NCBI RefSeq assembly: GCF_014650695.1
Contig: NZ_BMVL01000007.1
Span: 288,810 to 352,809, forward strand
DNA from: Streptomyces avidinii
GTDB lineage: Bacteria > Actinomycetota > Actinomycetes > Streptomycetales > Streptomycetaceae
DNA length: 64,000 nucleotides
Direction of reading: 5' to 3'
The position numbers were made by a program, and so were the translations under genes. Positions 60,013-64,000 of this stretch are shown here, piece after piece. How positions within the stretch are numbered: position 1 is the first letter of the stretch; every line of letters starts with the position of its first letter. The notes beneath the pieces are model-generated. The model searched no databases. It was not told where the DNA came from and was given only the letters and a program-made list of their open reading frames with translations.

Positions 60013-61305
60013 ATGGGCAACAGCAAGGGCGGGGTCGGGGCGGTGCTGCGGGCTCCGGTCGAGGGGCGGACCTGGCGGGAGTTCGGGTACCTGCTGATCG
60101 GGCTACCGCTGAGCACGCTGTACTTCTCGCTCGCCATCACGGGTGTGAGCCTCGGCGCCGGGCTGCTCGTCACGTTCCTCGGCGTTCCGGTGCTCGCCGG
60201 CGTGCTCGCCATGTGCCGCGGGTTCGGGCACCTGGAGCGGGCCCGGGTGCGCGTGCTGCTCGGGACCGGGATCGCCGCGCCGGCGCCGATCCGGGCCAGG
60301 AAGGCCGGGCCGCTCGCCGCCATGGGCGCCCTGCTCAAGAGCGGGAGCGCCTGGCGTCACGTGCTGTACTCGGTCATCCACTTCCCGTGGGCGGTGTTCT
60401 CCTTCTGCCTGTCCCTGGTGCTGTGGGCGTGCGGTTGGGCGTACCTGCTGTACCCGCTCTGGTTCTGGGTCTTCCCGGCCTACACCGACCAGCCCGGTCT
60501 GCAGCTCTTCCAGAACGACGACTACGCCTTCTACCTCGACTCGCCCGCCGAGATCGCCCTCACCTGCCTCGTCGGGCTGTCGATCACCCTCGCCACACCC
60601 TGGGTGATCCGGGCCCTGACCACCGTCGACCGGGTGATGGTCGGCGGGCTGCTCGGGGCGTCCGGCCTGGCCGACCGGGTCAGCGAGCTGGAGTCCGACC
60701 GCGGGGTGGTCGTGGACACCGCGGCGGCCGACCTGCGGCGCATCGAGCGGGACCTGCACGACGGGGCGCAGGCCCGGCTGGTGGCGCTGGCGATGGACCT
60801 GGGGCTGGCGAAGGAGAAGCTGACCGAGGACCCGCGCGCCGCCGCCCGCATGGTGGACGAGGCGCACGGCGAGGTGAAGGTCGCCCTCCAGGAGCTGCGC
60901 GACCTGGCGCGCGGGATCCATCCGGCCGTACTGACCGACCGCGGGCTGGACGCGGCGCTGTCGTCGGTGGCGGCGCGGTGCGCGGTGCCCGTACGGGTGG
61001 CCGTGGATCTGCCGGCCCGGCCCGCGGCGGCGATCGAGGGGATCGCGTACTTCACGGTGTCGGAGCTGCTGCAGAACGTCAGCAAGCACTCCCGGGCCCG
61101 GTCTGCCTCGGTGGACGTGTGGAAATCCGGGGAGCGGCTGCTGATCCAGGTCGCGGACGACGGCCGCGGCGGGGCCGGGCCGGCGGAGGGGACGGGGCTG
61201 GCGGGGCTGACCGAGCGGCTGGACGCCGTGGACGGGGTGCTGGTCGTCGACTCCCCCGCCGGGGGCGGGACGGCGGTCACGGCCGAGCTGCCCTGGCGGG
61301 CGTAG
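60013..61305 (+). CDS. sensor histidine kinase (NarL-type, HisKA_3), second copy
   Basis: 430 aa. N-terminal sensor with ~5 hydrophobic segments (FGYLLIGLPLSTLYFSLAITGVSLGAGLLVTFLGVPVLAGVL, WAVFSFCLSLVLWACGWAYLLYPLWFWVFPAY) and an extra ~35-residue loop compared with the first kinase. HisKA_3 RRIERDLHDGAQARLVALAM and HATPase FTVSELLQNVSKHSR, VADDGRGGAGPAEGTGLAGL. ATG 60013 preceded by GGAAGG. A strong terminator follows, so the regulator at 61601 is probably separately transcribed. Confidence 0.92.
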   Translation: MGNSKGGVGAVLRAPVEGRTWREFGYLLIGLPLSTLYFSLAITGVSLGAGLLVTFLGVPVLAGVLAMCRGFGHLERARVRVLLGTGIAAPAPIRARKAGPLAAMGALLKSGSAWRHVLYSVIHFPWAVFSFCLSLVLWACGWAYLLYPLWFWVFPAYTDQPGLQLFQNDDYAFYLDSPAEIALTCLVGLSITLATPWVIRALTTVDRVMVGGLLGASGLADRVSELESDRGVVVDTAAADLRRIERDLHDGAQARLVALAMDLGLAKEKLTEDPRAAARMVDEAHGEVKVALQELRDLARGIHPAVLTDRGLDAALSSVAARCAVPVRVAVDLPARPAAAIEGIAYFTVSELLQNVSKHSRARSASVDVWKSGERLLIQVADDGRGGAGPAEGTGLAGLTERLDAVDGVLVVDSPAGGGTAVTAELPWRA

Positions 61306-61324
61306 GGCCTCGCCGGGCGATCAT

Positions 61325-61361
61325 CGAGGAAGGGCCGGGCCGGTGGCCCGGCCCTTCCTCG
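61325..61361 (+). terminator. strong terminator after the second kinase
   Basis: Perfect 17-bp stem (61325-61341 and 61345-61361) with a 3-nt loop, 20 nt past the stop codon. No T-run. The remaining gap to 61600 holds no gene and should hold the regulator's promoter. Confidence 0.8.
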
Positions 61362-61600
61362 ACCGTCCGGCCCTTCGCCCCGTCCCCCGTCGCCCGTCCC
61401 GGCTCCCGGGTCCCGGCTTCCCGCTCCCCGCAACTCCCGCCGCGCGCGGCACCCGTTTGCGGTATGCGACCTTCCAGTACTCGAAAACTCCCCCCGTACG
61501 CCGACGTGTTGTCCCGGCTCTGCCTTCACCGGGACTTGAGGCTGGGATGCTTGGCTGAGTCGGGTAGTGCGGTACCAAGTGGATGCGGAGCTGCTGAGTC

Positions 61601-62272
61601 GTGGAAGACAGGGTGCGGGTGGTCATCGCCGAGGATTCAGTGCTGCTGCGCGAGGGCCTGACCAGGTTGCTGACCGACCGGGGGCATGACGTCGTGGCGG
61701 GCGTCGGGGACGCGGAAGCCCTGCTCAAGACGGTGGCGGAGCTGGCGGCGGAGGACGCGCTGCCGGATGTGGTGGTCGCGGACGTGCGGATGCCGCCGAC
61801 CCACACCGACGAGGGAGTACGGGCGGCCGTCCGGCTGCGCCGCGACTACCCCGGGATAGGCGTGCTCGTGCTGTCCCAGTACGTCGAGGAGCAGTACGCC
61901 ACCGAACTGCTGGCCGGTTCCAGTACCGGAGTGGGGTACCTGCTCAAGGACCGGGTGGCCGAGGTGCGGGAGTTCCTGGACGCGGTGGTGCGGGTGGCCA
62001 GGGGCGGTACGGCGCTGGACCCCGAGGTCGTCGCCCAGCTGCTCGGCCGCAGCCGCAAGCAGGACGTGCTGGCGGGCCTGACCCCGCGCGAGCGGGAGGT
62101 GCTCGGGCTGATGGCCGAGGGCCGTACGAATTCCGCCGTGGCGAAACAGCTCGTCGTCAGTGACGGCGCGGTGGAGAAGCACGTCAGCAACATCTTCATG
62201 AAGTTGGGCCTGTCGCCGAGTGACGGGGATCACCGGCGAGTACTGGCCGTTCTCACCTATCTGAAATCTTGA
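61601..62272 (+). CDS. LuxR/NarL-family response regulator
   Basis: 223 aa from GTG. Receiver with acidic pair AED, phospho-Asp in VVVADVRMPPTHTDEG and Lys in YLLKDRV; C-terminal LuxR HTH LTPREREVLGLMAEGRTNSAVAKQLVVSDGAVEKHVSNIFMKLGL. Only regulator near the two paralogous kinases, so it is their probable shared or partial partner. Confidence 0.93.
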   Translation: MEDRVRVVIAEDSVLLREGLTRLLTDRGHDVVAGVGDAEALLKTVAELAAEDALPDVVVADVRMPPTHTDEGVRAAVRLRRDYPGIGVLVLSQYVEEQYATELLAGSSTGVGYLLKDRVAEVREFLDAVVRVARGGTALDPEVVAQLLGRSRKQDVLAGLTPREREVLGLMAEGRTNSAVAKQLVVSDGAVEKHVSNIFMKLGLSPSDGDHRRVLAVLTYLKS

Positions 62273-62422
62273 TCGACTGACACTCTGTCAGATACGGCAT
62301 ACCGGCAGGGCTGTCTCAAGGGGCGGTCCTACGGTCCAGAATGTGACCACTCCTGGGGGCCTTGATCCCTACCGTCGTAGGGTGGGTCCCGGGGGGTCAC
62401 GCCTCGAAGGAGGTCCAGTTCA

Positions 62423-64000
<1,578 letters not shown>

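Overview
The window is from the chromosome of a Streptomyces or close relative. The evidence is very high GC with G/C-ending codons, frequent GTG starts, Streptomyces-type RpoB, NusG and SecE proteins, and a gene order (rpoBC, rplJL, rplKA, nusG, secE, tRNA-Trp, aspC, adenosine deaminase, murB, maoC pair, rpmG, tRNA-Met/Thr) typical of that genus. No rRNA and no CRISPR array is present.

Region 1 (1-13.4 kb, minus strand) is the transcription/translation block: rpoC (3' part outside the window), rpoB with a readable promoter, rplL, rplJ with a structured leader, two paralogous lipoproteins, rplA, rplK, nusG, secE and tRNA-Trp. Hairpins close rplA, nusG and rplL. Region 2 (13.4-25.2 kb) is ordinary chromosome: aspartate aminotransferase, adenosine deaminase family, murB, a DHA2 drug exporter with a TetR regulator and two matching operators, two MaoC/HadAB-like hydratase subunits, rpmG, two tRNAs, a degenerate amidohydrolase, an NAD(P)-binding protein and small hypotheticals.

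Region 3 (25.26-42.93 kb) is an actinomycete integrative and conjugative element (AICE) at tRNA-Tyr, the target known for SLP1. It is flanked by 91-nt direct repeats (attL/attR). From left to right it has a cargo/regulatory arm (small membrane proteins, a tandem winged-helix-like protein, an HTH protein, a GntR-NUDIX fusion, an XRE/TPR regulator), a control region with palindromic operators and a long structured leader, a tightly overlapping transfer operon (Spd proteins, TraB translocase), a 7-bp repeat array after traB (candidate transfer locus), a prim-pol/DUF3631 replication module followed by CGCTACC iterons (candidate origin), and xis-int. Neither junction encodes a complete tRNA-Tyr: the right copy has lost exactly the D and anticodon arms.

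Region 4 (42.9-64 kb) is chromosome again: yajQ, a SulP transporter, an APC permease, SMI1/KNR4 and YccF proteins, htpX, a partial complex I operon (nuoA,B,C,H,I,J,K,L,M,N; no D,E,F,G), two tandem paralogous sensor kinases with one LuxR-type response regulator, and the start of korA (2-oxoacid:ferredoxin oxidoreductase). The partial complex I next to korA suggests ferredoxin-linked electron input, which is an inference.

Start codons were chosen by Shine-Dalgarno position, overlap with the preceding gene and known family N-termini. Family assignments come from reading motifs, not from database searches.
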